NCBI GenBank assembly: GCA_019636285.1
Contig: JAHBXV010000021.1
Coordinates: 39,062 to 103,061 of the forward strand
Direction: 5' to 3'
Origin: Planctomycetaceae bacterium
GTDB taxonomy: Bacteria; Planctomycetota; Planctomycetia; Planctomycetales; Planctomycetaceae
DNA length: 64,000 nucleotides
How positions within the stretch are numbered: position 1 is the stretch's first letter; every line of letters begins with the position of its first letter. Below, one piece after another: positions 7,986 through 16,822 of this stretch. The notes under the pieces were generated by a model. That model did not search any database. It was not told where the DNA came from and saw only the letters and a list, made by a program, of their open reading frames with translations. Position numbers and translations under genes: made by a program.

Positions 7986-8972
7986 ATGAACGTTCGAGGG
8001 AAAAACAGGTCAGGTTTCACACTGATTGAATTGCTGGTCGTCATCGCCATCATCGCCATTCTGATCGCCCTGCTCTTGCCAGCCGTGCAGCAGGCACGCG
8101 AAGCGGCCCGGCGAACGCAATGCAAGAACAATATGAAGCAGATCGGGCTGGCCCTGCACAACTATCACGACGTGTACAACTCGTTTCCGATTGGCTCCCA
8201 GGTCTCGTACTTCCGTACGAACTGGCGGGCCTCGATTCTGCCGCAAATCGACCAGGGGCCGCTCTTCAACCAGATGAATCCGTATCCTGAGCCGAGACGA
8301 GGATACGCCGCCGGGACTGGAAATACCGCCTCCGGCTGGGACACGCCGAATCGTATTCTGAACAATCTGCTTGTGACTGCGTACAAATGTCCCTCCAGCA
8401 CCGCGAACGCGTTCAACGTGTCGACCAGTCCCGTGACCAATAACGGAACGGCGTCGCCGAATGCCTCGCTGGGAACGGAAACGGCCATGACCATGGACTA
8501 CGTTGGCATCAGCGGTTCGTATTCCGGCGTGGCGCCGTTCAATCAGGACTGCGGCTCCGTGGTGTACAATGGCTATGCCTGCAATAGCGGGATGATGCGA
8601 ATCGGCGCGGTCTCACTGATTCGGGACTGCAAGGACGGCACGTCCAACACTATTATCATCGGCGAAGACTCCGGCTTCATCAATAATCGTGACGTTCGCA
8701 GCAACTATTACGGCGGTTGGGCGGGACACCTCGGATTGTCCAGTTGGGGCACCGGGGTCAGAACCATTCGCTACAGTCCGAACCTGAAGGTCACTCCGGT
8801 CGGTGGCGACCAGACCTATACCGCGAATTCACCGCTGTCGTCCCAGCACGATGGTGGAATTCATGCGCTGATGACGGATGGTGCTGTCCGTTTCATCTCC
8901 GAGAACCTCGATATCAACGTGTTGCTCAGCTTGGGATCGGCCAAAGACGGAACCGTCACGGGCGAGTTCTAG
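7986..8972 (+). CDS. DUF1559 domain protein with type IV prepilin-like N-terminus
   Basis: A 328-residue protein. The N-terminus [21 protein letters not shown] is a classic prepilin signal: cleavage after Gly, Phe at +1 and Glu at +5. It is followed by [33 protein letters not shown], the hallmark of planctomycete DUF1559 proteins. The C-terminal motif [17 protein letters not shown] is also diagnostic. Such proteins are predicted to be processed by prepilin peptidase and assembled at the cell envelope as pseudopilins, but their function is unproven. The next genes on the same strand encode a small lipoprotein and a large FG-GAP protein, a common arrangement in this phylum. Confidence 0.93.
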   Translation: MNVRGKNRSGFTLIELLVVIAIIAILIALLLPAVQQAREAARRTQCKNNMKQIGLALHNYHDVYNSFPIGSQVSYFRTNWRASILPQIDQGPLFNQMNPYPEPRRGYAAGTGNTASGWDTPNRILNNLLVTAYKCPSSTANAFNVSTSPVTNNGTASPNASLGTETAMTMDYVGISGSYSGVAPFNQDCGSVVYNGYACNSGMMRIGAVSLIRDCKDGTSNTIIIGEDSGFINNRDVRSNYYGGWAGHLGLSSWGTGVRTIRYSPNLKVTPVGGDQTYTANSPLSSQHDGGIHALMTDGAVRFISENLDINVLLSLGSAKDGTVTGEF

Positions 8973-8980
8973 AACATGTC

Positions 8981-9051
8981 TCAAAACCCCAGTTGGCTGC
9001 GGAAAGACGTCTCGAATACCGACGACAGTCTCGGCGACCAGAGGGTTTTGA
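8981..9051. repeat. ~70-bp intergenic element with terminal inverted repeats (copy 2)
   Basis: It begins TCAAAACCCC and ends GGGTTTTGA, eight bases after the DUF1559 stop. Internal blocks GTTGGC, GAATACCG and CCAGAGGG match the other copies. Confidence 0.7.
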
Positions 9052-9348
9052 AACCACTTGTCGACAAGCCTCACGAAGCGTAAGTTCCGGCATGTGCGAT
9101 GACTGCGTCGCACATGCCGCTCGCTGCCTAGTCCAAACTGCCGATAACTCGCCCTGTTCTCCCGCCTGACCGCCTGATGCCACTTGGTTCTGTGTCAGTC
9201 CTAGCGCTTACTTTGGCAGTCCGAGTCCGATCGGGCTGCGTTAAGACTTTCTAGGCGCGCTCATTCAACGGAGTGCCGTCTCTATACTGATTTATTGCCC
9301 GAATACAAGAACCTTACCGTCCTCCCCGTGACAGAATCGAGTACTGTG

Positions 9349-9786
9349 ATGGCTCCCGCACAATCGCGTTTGTTTCCGAGACTCTACTCGTGTGCATTGA
9401 TTTGGCTGCTGGCAACGCTTGCGGGATGCGGCGGTGGAACCCCAAAAACGCCGACAGGGACGGCAACAGGAAAGGTGACTTTCAAGCAGGCTCCTCTCAC
9501 TTCGGGGCGCGTGAACTTCGTGGCGACCAACGGGAGCGCGTCGGCGTTCGGCGACCTGGGAAGCGACGGAACCTTCAAAATCCCTGGTGAGCTGCCCGTG
9601 GGCGAGTACTCGATCCATTTGACGCCGGTCGGACTGGGGGACGCCCCTCCGTCCGAAAATCCGGCACAGGACAAGCAAACACCGCTCGACAACATTTCGA
9701 AGAAGTATCAGGATCCGGTGACGACGGACCTCAAGGCGACGGTGAAGGATGGGAAGAATGATTTCACTTTTGACATACCGTCGTAA
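9349..9786 (+). CDS. Small lipoprotein with carboxypeptidase-regulatory/transthyretin-like fold
   Basis: About 145 residues from ATG at 9349. The N-terminus is a lipoprotein signal ending in the lipobox LATLAGC, so the mature protein should begin at Cys and be lipid-anchored. The rest is a beta-sandwich-like domain of the type GKVTFKQAPLTSGRVNFVATNG then DGTFKIPGELPVGEYSIHLTP, typical of the small lipoproteins found beside DUF1559 genes in planctomycetes. An upstream TTG (9295) or GTG (9329) would only lengthen the pre-signal region. The gene lies about 300 bp after the DUF1559 gene, with a repeat element between. Function unknown, probably envelope-associated. Confidence 0.75.
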   Translation: MAPAQSRLFPRLYSCALIWLLATLAGCGGGTPKTPTGTATGKVTFKQAPLTSGRVNFVATNGSASAFGDLGSDGTFKIPGELPVGEYSIHLTPVGLGDAPPSENPAQDKQTPLDNISKKYQDPVTTDLKATVKDGKNDFTFDIPS

Positions 9787-9855
9787 GGCCATCGGACAGA
9801 TCGTCGCGTCGCCAGTCGTGACAAGCGCTCACCGTTCACTTGTTTGTCTGGCGTC

Positions 9856-12800
9856 ATGAGCATGGCCATGATGTCGGAACGTCGGCGAGGAATGGCGTCT
9901 CGATGGGGAGTCGCCATGGTTCTTGGCAGCTGTGTGCTTGCCGGATTCTTGCTGGTTCTTCTCTCCCGCTCGCTTCAGGAAGCAGATCCGATTGCCGCGG
10001 CGGAACAATTCTGGGAGCGTGACGACTTTTTCCGCACGCTGAAACTGGCCCAACGGGCATTGGAGCAGGAGCCAGATTCGCAGTCCGGCCATCTGTTTGC
10101 CGGTCTGGCGTGCGAACGCCTCGGGCGGTACGACGAGGCTTTCGAGCATCTGCTGCGGGTCGATGACGCATTCGATCGAGCCGCGCTCGCCCGGCGGGCG
10201 TGCGCCGACTTATGCCTGAATCGGCTTCATTGTCCGTCCCTGGCGGTGGAGCACTACCAGCGGCTTTTACGAATCGATCCGCAAGCGATCGACGCCGAAC
10301 AGCAATTGGCCTATTTGCTGGGCTTGTCCGGTCGCTGGCGCGAAGCCGAACCTTACCGCTTGCGCTTGATTCAACAGCACCGGCTGGAACCGATCCTTCT
10401 CTATCTGTTGTGCTCGCGGGATACCCTTCTCGAGAACGTGGACGATCTGGCGACGATGCATCATGCCGCGCCGGACAGTCCCTTGCTCGTTCCGGGCCTG
10501 GCCCGCAAGGCTCGCGATGATGGCGAAACGGCTTCCGCCGAACAGCAATTGCGGAGGCTGCTGGCCGAAACTCCAGCGGACGTCAGCGCTCAAGTCGAAT
10601 TGGGGAAGATCGTCGCCGGGGACAACCAACAGTTCGTGGCCTGGTATCAACATTTACCCGAGTCGGTACGAGCGTCCGCCGGGATATGGTCGCTGTTGGG
10701 GCAATGGGCGGCCGACCAGTCGCAACTTGAGGCCGCCGCCCGGTGTTATTGGGAAGAACTAAACGCCGACCCGAACGATGCCCAGGCCAACTATCAATTG
10801 GGCCGCCTGCTGGCAGACCTTCACCGGGATCGCGACGCCGCCCCATTCCTGCAGCGTGCCGAGCAGCTGGAGCAATACTTCCAATTGGTAACCCAGGCCT
10901 GGACGGGGAACGATCTCGAGGCGGTGGAAAAGGCCGCGAAATCTGCTCGAGACCTCGGACTTATCTGGGAAGCCTACGGTTGGGCAATTCTCATGTCCCG
11001 GTATTACTCCAATGCTCCGTGGGCGGAGCGCATGCTGACCGAACTGGCCCCCATCGTACGGGATCTGCCACTGATTCGAACCGTGGCAGAATCGAACCCC
11101 GCCCGTCACCTGAACCTATCGGAGTATCCGCTTCCCATAATGCCCGCTGATCAGACGGCTCCTTCACCAGCAAGCAAGCTTGCCGAAAAACCATCTCCAG
11201 TCGCGGCGATTCGCTTCGAGAATCAGGCGGCTTCCGCCGGAATCGAGTTTTCGTATTTCAACGGTGCCCCGCGAGATCGGCAGACTCGTCGGATGTATGA
11301 ATTCAACGGCGGCGGTGTCGGGGTCATCGACTACGATCAAGACGGACGTCCGGATCTATTCCTCGCCCAGGGCTCGGAATGGCCCCAGGAAACTGGTTCC
11401 AGCTCCCATTCCGATCGTCTCTTCCGCAATAAGGAAGGCAAGCGATTTCATGATGTGACGCCATCAGCGCGCGTCATGGACGGGCAGTTCAGCGCCGGCA
11501 TCGCGGTTGGCGATCTCGATAACGATGGCTTTCCCGACATCTACGTGGCGAATGTCGGCGGTAACCGATTGCTGATGAATAATGGCGATGGCACATTTCG
11601 CGACGAGACCGGGGCAACCGGCACGGCCGGTGATGATTGGTCGACGAGCTGCGCGATCGCGGACATCAATGCGGACGGCCTTCCCGATCTTTATGTTGTG
11701 AACTATCTCTCCGGGCCAGATGTCTTCGAGCGTCTTTGCCGCGATGAGGATGATCGTCTGCGAAGTTGCTCGCCGCGCGAGTTTCCAGCGGCCCAGGATC
11801 GATTGTATCTGAACCTGGGGGATGGGACTTTCCTGGATGCCACGAGTGCAACCGGCATCAATGTGCCTGACGGCAAGGGACTCGGGATCGTGATCGCCGA
11901 CTTTTCCAGCTCCGGCCGCTTGGACCTGTTTATCGCGAACGACGCCGAGCCGAACTTTTACTTCGCGAATCTGGGGGGCACAACGCCCGGCACGATACGG
12001 TTTGAAGAGCAGGCGCTACCGCGTGGAGTTGCCTTCAATGAAGCCGGTCGGGCGGAGGCCTGCATGGGAATTGCCGTCGGCGACGCGAATGGCGATGCCC
12101 AGCTCGATCTCTTCGTGACGAACTTTCACAATGAGACGAACACCTTCTACCAGCAGACAACGGGTGGAGTTTTTCTGGATGCGACTCGCCATGCCCGGCT
12201 CGATGCGCCGAGCTTGAAGATGCTGGGCTTCGGCACGCAGTTTCTCGATCCCGACCGTGACGGCGACTTGGATCTGTTTGTCTCGAACGGGCATCTCGAC
12301 GATCTGCGAGATACGGGGATCCCCTTTCAAATGCGCGCGCAATTCTTCAGCAACGATGGTCGCGGGAGGTTTGCGGAGATCTCGGCTGAAAGGCTGGGGG
12401 ATTACTTTACCGTCGAGCAACTGGGCCGTGCCGCGGCCATTGTCGACTGGAACGGCGACGGACTTGAAGACCTGGTGATCTCGCATCTTGATACACCGGT
12501 AGCGTTATTGACGAACCAGACACCCGACTGCGGAAACTCCGTACGGATTCATCTGCGCGGCACGGTCTCCAGCCGAGATGCAATCGGTGCGACGGTTACC
12601 CTCGAAGTCGGCGGCAAAACCATCTTGCGACAGCTTACTGCGGGTGACGGCTTTCAGGCATCCAATCAACGCCACTTGGTCGTCGGCCTCGGCGCGGCTG
12701 ATAAAGTCGATCGCCTGACAGTACGCTGGCCGAGCGGCGAGCGATCCGAACTCGACTCCATACCCGTTAACACCGAATTGCTGCTGATTGAAGGCCGTCG

Positions 12801-12861
12801 CCCGCATGTGGAGAGGGCCTCGGGAATTCCCCACGGCCGAGGGGAAGAAGCCAGCCGTTGA
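9856..12861 (+). CDS. TPR / FG-GAP (VCBS) / ASPIC-UnbV domain protein (CRTAC1-like)
   Basis: About 1,001 residues from ATG at 9856; an upstream in-frame TTG at 9844 is less likely. A membrane anchor or signal lies at about residues 17-40. Residues 50-400 are helical TPR-like repeats (ALEQEPDSQSGHLFAGLACERLGRYDEAFEHL-type). From about 460 to 860 come FG-GAP calcium-binding loops such as DYDQDGRPDLFLAQG, DLDNDGFPDIYVANVGG and DWNGDGLEDLVIS, which build a beta-propeller. The C-terminal 90 residues are an ASPIC/UnbV domain (AIGATVTLEVGGK then LTVRWPSG). The predicted location is the periplasm or cell surface. The role is unknown. It ends the DUF1559-lipoprotein group. Confidence 0.88.
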   Translation: MSMAMMSERRRGMASRWGVAMVLGSCVLAGFLLVLLSRSLQEADPIAAAEQFWERDDFFRTLKLAQRALEQEPDSQSGHLFAGLACERLGRYDEAFEHLLRVDDAFDRAALARRACADLCLNRLHCPSLAVEHYQRLLRIDPQAIDAEQQLAYLLGLSGRWREAEPYRLRLIQQHRLEPILLYLLCSRDTLLENVDDLATMHHAAPDSPLLVPGLARKARDDGETASAEQQLRRLLAETPADVSAQVELGKIVAGDNQQFVAWYQHLPESVRASAGIWSLLGQWAADQSQLEAAARCYWEELNADPNDAQANYQLGRLLADLHRDRDAAPFLQRAEQLEQYFQLVTQAWTGNDLEAVEKAAKSARDLGLIWEAYGWAILMSRYYSNAPWAERMLTELAPIVRDLPLIRTVAESNPARHLNLSEYPLPIMPADQTAPSPASKLAEKPSPVAAIRFENQAASAGIEFSYFNGAPRDRQTRRMYEFNGGGVGVIDYDQDGRPDLFLAQGSEWPQETGSSSHSDRLFRNKEGKRFHDVTPSARVMDGQFSAGIAVGDLDNDGFPDIYVANVGGNRLLMNNGDGTFRDETGATGTAGDDWSTSCAIADINADGLPDLYVVNYLSGPDVFERLCRDEDDRLRSCSPREFPAAQDRLYLNLGDGTFLDATSATGINVPDGKGLGIVIADFSSSGRLDLFIANDAEPNFYFANLGGTTPGTIRFEEQALPRGVAFNEAGRAEACMGIAVGDANGDAQLDLFVTNFHNETNTFYQQTTGGVFLDATRHARLDAPSLKMLGFGTQFLDPDRDGDLDLFVSNGHLDDLRDTGIPFQMRAQFFSNDGRGRFAEISAERLGDYFTVEQLGRAAAIVDWNGDGLEDLVISHLDTPVALLTNQTPDCGNSVRIHLRGTVSSRDAIGATVTLEVGGKTILRQLTAGDGFQASNQRHLVVGLGAADKVDRLTVRWPSGERSELDSIPVNTELLLIEGRRPHVERASGIPHGRGEEASR

Positions 12862-13031
12862 CGTCGCAGAGAGTCGGCTGTGGACGGTAGCCGACGAATG
12901 AATTTTGGAATCAGGTTCCACGGACGAGACAAGATGTCCAGATACGGTTCCAGACGGGAACCCGTTCTTTTGGACATCAGCCGCGCGACCCAACCAGAAA
13001 CCGTAACGTAACTCGTTTCGGCGAAAGACAT

Positions 13032-13115
<84 letters not shown>

Positions 13116-13279
13116 TTTTTGACACCGGGCCGGACCGCGTTCAAGAACGGGTTGGCCCGGTTGAGGAACGACAAAGTATATCGACGGTTCTGCCGGACAC
13201 AAGTCGCTCGAATTGAGGCGCTGAGTTCAATGCCAGGCGGAAAGCGGGTTGTTGCCTGCGCAATCCGTCGATAATCTAG

Positions 13280-14761
13280 ATGACTCATGTCGATTCGTTG
13301 ATTTGTCTCCGACGGGAGGACGGTGTGGCTGGCACCTACTCGCATCCAAAATTGCCGCGGCGGGCGTTGCTCGAAGCGGGAAGCCTGAGCCTGTTGGGGT
13401 TGGCGAGCGCGCATGTTTCCGAACTGCGGGCCGCGTCAACTCCTGCAACCGCTCTGCCAACGAATCGCCGAGTGATCTACATCTTTCTGTCGGGCGGCCT
13501 GGCCCAGCAGGACAGCTTCGATCCGAAACCGCTCGCTCCGGAAAATGTTCGTGGCGAGTTCCAGCCGATCGCGACCGCGACCCCGGGAATGATGATCTGC
13601 GAGCATTTGCCGATGCTCGCCCAGCGGAGTCGATACTGGTCTTTGATCCGGTCGCTGACGCACCCGACGAACGACCACTCGCTCGGTCATCACGTCATGT
13701 TGACGGGCCGATCGACCGCCCCGCCGACGTTTAGCAGTAACAAGCCGATGCCCCAGGATTTTCCGTCGATCGCGGCGGTCGCGGGGGCGGTCCTCAAGCC
13801 TCGCAATAATCTGCCGCCAGCCGTCGTCTTGCCGGAGCGGCTGATTCACCGCACGGGACGGGTGATTCCCGGCCAGTTCGCGGGGGAGATGGGTTCGCGA
13901 CGCGACCCGTGGTTCGTGGAAGCGAGCCCATTTAACGCGACGACGTACGGAGCGTTTCCTGAATACGAATTCCATCACGCGCGGGGGCCGGAGAAATCAG
14001 GAGTTCAGTTCCAGGCTCCTAATTTATCTCTGCCGGAATCGCTGACACGCGGCCGGCTCGACAATCGGCTGGCGTTGCTTTCGGTGCTCGACCAGCAGCG
14101 CAAGGCTTTGGAAACAGGGCCGCAGCCGACGCAGTACAGCCAGCATCGCGAGAACGCCGTCTCGCTGCTGACGGATGCGGCCGTCCGCGAAGCCTTCGAT
14201 GTCACCCGGGCTCCGGATGAGGTGCAAGACCGCTACGGCCGCAACGCATTTGGATGGTCGCTGCTGATGGCCCGCCGCCTGGTCGGGGCCGGCGTGAATC
14301 TGGTGCAGGTGAATCTCGGAAATAACGAAGCCTGGGATACCCACGGCAACGCATTCCCGAACCTGAAGAACATGCTGTTGCCACCGACCGACCGAGGGTT
14401 GTCCGCTCTGCTGGATGATCTGGCGGAGAGCGGAGAACTCGATTCGACGCTGATCGTCATGGCGGGAGAATTCGGGCGGACGCCCAAGATCTTCGGCCTG
14501 CCGCAGCATTACAAGCTGCCAGGCCGCGACCATTGGGGCGCTGTTCAGACGGTCTTCATGGCTGGCGGGGGCTGCGAAGGCGGGCGAATTGTTGGCGCCA
14601 GCGACGCACTCGGTGGTTATCCGACAGACAATCCGCAGACGCCGGAGAACCTGGGGGCGACGATCTATGACAGCCTCGGCCTGCCGCAGGAACTGGCCTG
14701 GCATGACGATCTGGGACGTCCGCACCCGGTCTACCACGGGACGCCCATCGCGGGGTTGTGA
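13280..14761 (+). CDS. DUF1501 domain-containing protein
   Basis: A 493-residue member of the DUF1501 family, related to the alkaline phosphatase/sulfatase superfamily fold. The N-terminus carries a twin-arginine-like RRALLEAGSLSLLGLA signal, suggesting export by Tat. Family motifs are visible: VIYIFLSGGLAQQDSFDPKP near residue 65, HSLGHHVMLTGR, GVNLVQVNLG with WDTHGNAFPNLK, and MAGEFGRTPKI followed by PGRDHW. The enzymatic activity of DUF1501 is not established. It is usually paired with a DUF1549/DUF1553 gene, but here it stands alone, in contrast with the copy at 34789-36123. It starts about 165 bp after the divergent tRNA gene. ATG at 13280 was chosen as the first start of the frame. Confidence 0.9.
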   Translation: MTHVDSLICLRREDGVAGTYSHPKLPRRALLEAGSLSLLGLASAHVSELRAASTPATALPTNRRVIYIFLSGGLAQQDSFDPKPLAPENVRGEFQPIATATPGMMICEHLPMLAQRSRYWSLIRSLTHPTNDHSLGHHVMLTGRSTAPPTFSSNKPMPQDFPSIAAVAGAVLKPRNNLPPAVVLPERLIHRTGRVIPGQFAGEMGSRRDPWFVEASPFNATTYGAFPEYEFHHARGPEKSGVQFQAPNLSLPESLTRGRLDNRLALLSVLDQQRKALETGPQPTQYSQHRENAVSLLTDAAVREAFDVTRAPDEVQDRYGRNAFGWSLLMARRLVGAGVNLVQVNLGNNEAWDTHGNAFPNLKNMLLPPTDRGLSALLDDLAESGELDSTLIVMAGEFGRTPKIFGLPQHYKLPGRDHWGAVQTVFMAGGGCEGGRIVGASDALGGYPTDNPQTPENLGATIYDSLGLPQELAWHDDLGRPHPVYHGTPIAGL

Positions 14762-14947
14762 TCGCGCGAAAACGACCGTGCAGCATAGAGACGCCGTGGG
14801 AATTCCGCGGAGAGGGCGAATTCAATCACTTCGAGCGACTCGGAACCGGGATTCGGAGCCGTCGAGCATCTGCTTACCAGAGCCGCGGAGTCATTGAGGC
14901 GATCAAAGTCCGCAAACGGACCGCAGTCGCAATCATTCCTCAGCCTA

Positions 14948-14973
14948 CCCGCGCGATGAGAAGATCGCGCGGG
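14948..14973 (-). terminator. Strong hairpin downstream of csrA
   Basis: Ten-base perfect arms CCCGCGCGAT/ATCGCGCGGG enclose a six-base loop 11 bp after the csrA stop. There is no T run, so it could be a terminator-like or mRNA-stabilising structure. Confidence 0.5.
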
Positions 14974-14983
14974 CCGAATCCGA

Positions 14984-15172
14984 TCAGCCGCACTCGGCTG
15001 CGATCAGGATCTCATCACGACCGGCGTTGACGCATTCACTGCGGCGGATGGACACGTGTTGGGGGGCACTGACGCCGATCTGAACCCGGCCCCCCTGCGT
15101 CCGGACGATGCGAATCACCACATCGTTTCCGATTTTGATCTCTTCGCCGCACTTTCGACTGAGCACGAGCAT
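14984..15172 (-). CDS. csrA: Carbon storage regulator CsrA
   Basis: A 62-residue protein matching CsrA from the first residue (MLVLSRKCGEEIKIG). The conserved strands continue with VVIRIVRTQGGRVQIGVSAP, and the RNA-binding VSIRR segment lies near residue 40. CsrA forms a domain-swapped dimer that binds GGA motifs in leaders and alters translation or stability. A strong GGAGGAG Shine-Dalgarno lies six bases before the ATG. This GGA-rich site would itself be a plausible autoregulatory target, as known for csrA elsewhere. It is monocistronic, followed by a hairpin. In many bacteria csrA neighbours flagellar genes, but none are here. Confidence 0.95.
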   Translation of the reverse strand: MLVLSRKCGEEIKIGNDVVIRIVRTQGGRVQIGVSAPQHVSIRRSECVNAGRDEILIAAECG

Positions 15173-15386
15173 TTGAAACTCCTCCCTGATTATGGTGCTC
15201 CCTCCCTATCCACCGGGAGATTGGAGCGTCGAACCTTCTACGTAACTATTATGAGGCCAGATCACAAAAAAAGAGTGGGATTGCTGACATTTCTACAAGA
15301 TTTTCCCACCCGCGAGACGAATGTCCATCGTCGCGCACCAGACTCTTCCACGCATGTCCAGTCACAACACTTTATCGCGGAATGCG

Positions 15387-15965
15387 TTATTGCAACGAAA
15401 CCACGCGCCAACCCGTGACCACCCAAACCCGTCGCCCCCACTGGAGCCACCAACAGCGACATTTGGGACGTAGGATCCGAGGCGTCAATTCCCATGCAGG
15501 ATCATACACGAAGAACGCACATTTGTACAGTTTTTTGTTCACGAAAAGTAATGTGATCTGGCACTTCAGGAAGCCGCCCGGCCAATCGTCGGCAGCCGAG
15601 CCGCAAGTCGCCAGCCACTCGCAGAACGCGATGGCGTCACTCGCGTGGACGGGATGACCTGTCGGCGGGCGGTCGCCAGCGAATTCGTCAAAGGCCCGCG
15701 CAAACCGGTCACCCAGGCGTTTTGCGACAGCAGGTATCAGATGGGCGACGGCCTGACGGCGTTTGGCGAGAAGAGCCGTGGCGACCGTTGGCAGGCCCCG
15801 CTCCCGGAGACCTTGCAGTACCGTGAGTGTGTGCTGGTCGACTCCCATTTCGGCTTGCAGCCGAGCCGGTTTTTCGGCGAGTTCAGATCGCAAAGCGCGG
15901 CTGGTACACAGTCGCACCATGGCCGCCTGTTGACGTGCCAGTTGCTCGACGTCGTCGGAACTCAT
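15387..15965 (-). CDS. Putative partner protein of the DUF692 (MNIO) enzyme
   Basis: About 192 residues from ATG at 15963-15965, which overlaps the DUF692 stop (ATGA), so the two are translationally coupled. The N-terminal part is helical (LARQQAAMVRLCTSRALRSEL) and contains a run RLQAEMGVDQHTLTVLQGL. The middle part (DAIAFCEWLATCGSAADDWPGGFLKCQITLL) and a basic, Trp-rich C-terminal strand region resemble the second proteins that accompany DUF692 enzymes, such as the DUF2063/HvfC or SCO6045-like groups. By analogy with MbnC and related partners it may recognise the precursor and present it to the enzyme. A longer N-terminal reading to 16100 is rejected because it lies inside the enzyme gene. 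Family assignment is an inference from position and length. Confidence 0.6.
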   Translation of the reverse strand: MSSDDVEQLARQQAAMVRLCTSRALRSELAEKPARLQAEMGVDQHTLTVLQGLRERGLPTVATALLAKRRQAVAHLIPAVAKRLGDRFARAFDEFAGDRPPTGHPVHASDAIAFCEWLATCGSAADDWPGGFLKCQITLLFVNKKLYKCAFFVYDPAWELTPRILRPKCRCWWLQWGRRVWVVTGWRVVSLQ

Positions 15966-16819
15966 GGGACGACGCCCGCGACAGTGACGGACGACTTCCA
16001 GAGGCGGCGGGCGCGGGCGAGTTCGTCGGCCAGTTCCTGAAACGGGGGAAGGTTCTCGTCTCGTTCGAGAATAATCCCTTTCGGAATCGTCGCGCGGCAC
16101 ACGGCTTCGAGCAACTGCCAGACCGGCTCCGGAGTCGCCCGGGAATGACTGTCGATCAGCCGTCCGTTCTCTTCATGACCGCCGACGAAATGGAGTTGGA
16201 CAACACGGTCGAGCGGCAGGCGTTCGAGGAGGTTAAGCGGATCGAAGCGATGATTGATGGAGTTCGTGAAGAGATTGGTGACATCGAGCAGGAGGCCGCA
16301 ATCGGTCCGGTCGAGAAGTTCTCCGAGAAAAGCCGCTTCGTCGAGTTCGTCGTGCGGCCATGTCAGTTCATAGGTGATGTTCTCGAGGATGAGCGGGACG
16401 GGAATCGCGTCACGAGCCCGCTTCACGTTTTCGACGAACACCTTGATCGCCGTACGGGTTCGTGGCACCGGCAGCAGATGACCGGCTTCCACGCCACCCG
16501 CCTGCGTAAAGGCGACATGCTCGCTCCACCAGAGAGGCCGTACATCTTCAACAACTTCGGCAAGTCGGGTGAGGGTCCACTGGTCGAGGCCCTCTGCTGA
16601 TCCCAAGGACAGGGACAATCCGTGCGGAATCAGCGGATACCGGGACTTGAGGAGATCCAGTTCATCCCGTTTTGCGGACGAGGGCTCGAAGTAATGTTCG
16701 GCGGTGATTTCGAGAAAGTCGCAGGTCTCGGGCTGAGCAAAGAGGTCCGCGCGAAAGGGCGAGCGAAATCCGAGTCCCACTCCCAAAGACGGCAAGCCTT
16801 GCAGCACGGCGGATGACAT
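15962..16819 (-). CDS. DUF692 / multinuclear non-heme iron-dependent oxidase (MNIO)
   Basis: A 285-residue TIM-barrel protein of the DUF692 family (MbnB, TglH and relatives), which oxidatively modify cysteine or other residues of ribosomally made peptides. It begins with the conserved GLPSLGVGLGFRSPF. Candidate iron ligands are H66 (IPHGLSLSLG), E100/H101 (WWSEHVAF), E146 (LILENITY), D179 and N182 (LLLDVTNLF), H190, H210 (VQLHFVGGH), D223/H225 (IDSHS) and E252 (ILERDEN). It is separated by only three bases from the upstream Gly/Cys-tailed membrane protein and overlaps the downstream partner gene. This is a compact operon suggesting that the cysteine tail is the substrate. No classical small precursor peptide is seen. 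Confidence 0.88.
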   Translation of the reverse strand: MSSAVLQGLPSLGVGLGFRSPFRADLFAQPETCDFLEITAEHYFEPSSAKRDELDLLKSRYPLIPHGLSLSLGSAEGLDQWTLTRLAEVVEDVRPLWWSEHVAFTQAGGVEAGHLLPVPRTRTAIKVFVENVKRARDAIPVPLILENITYELTWPHDELDEAAFLGELLDRTDCGLLLDVTNLFTNSINHRFDPLNLLERLPLDRVVQLHFVGGHEENGRLIDSHSRATPEPVWQLLEAVCRATIPKGIILERDENLPPFQELADELARARRLWKSSVTVAGVVP

Positions 16820-16822
16820 GCC

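Noticed and set aside
14758..15030. Plus-strand frame after the DUF1501 gene
   Set aside because: It runs over the csrA terminator hairpin and is basic low-complexity sequence.
15966..16100. N-terminal extension of the DUF692 partner protein
   Set aside because: The extension lies inside the DUF692 gene in another frame; the ATGA overlap gives a natural start.
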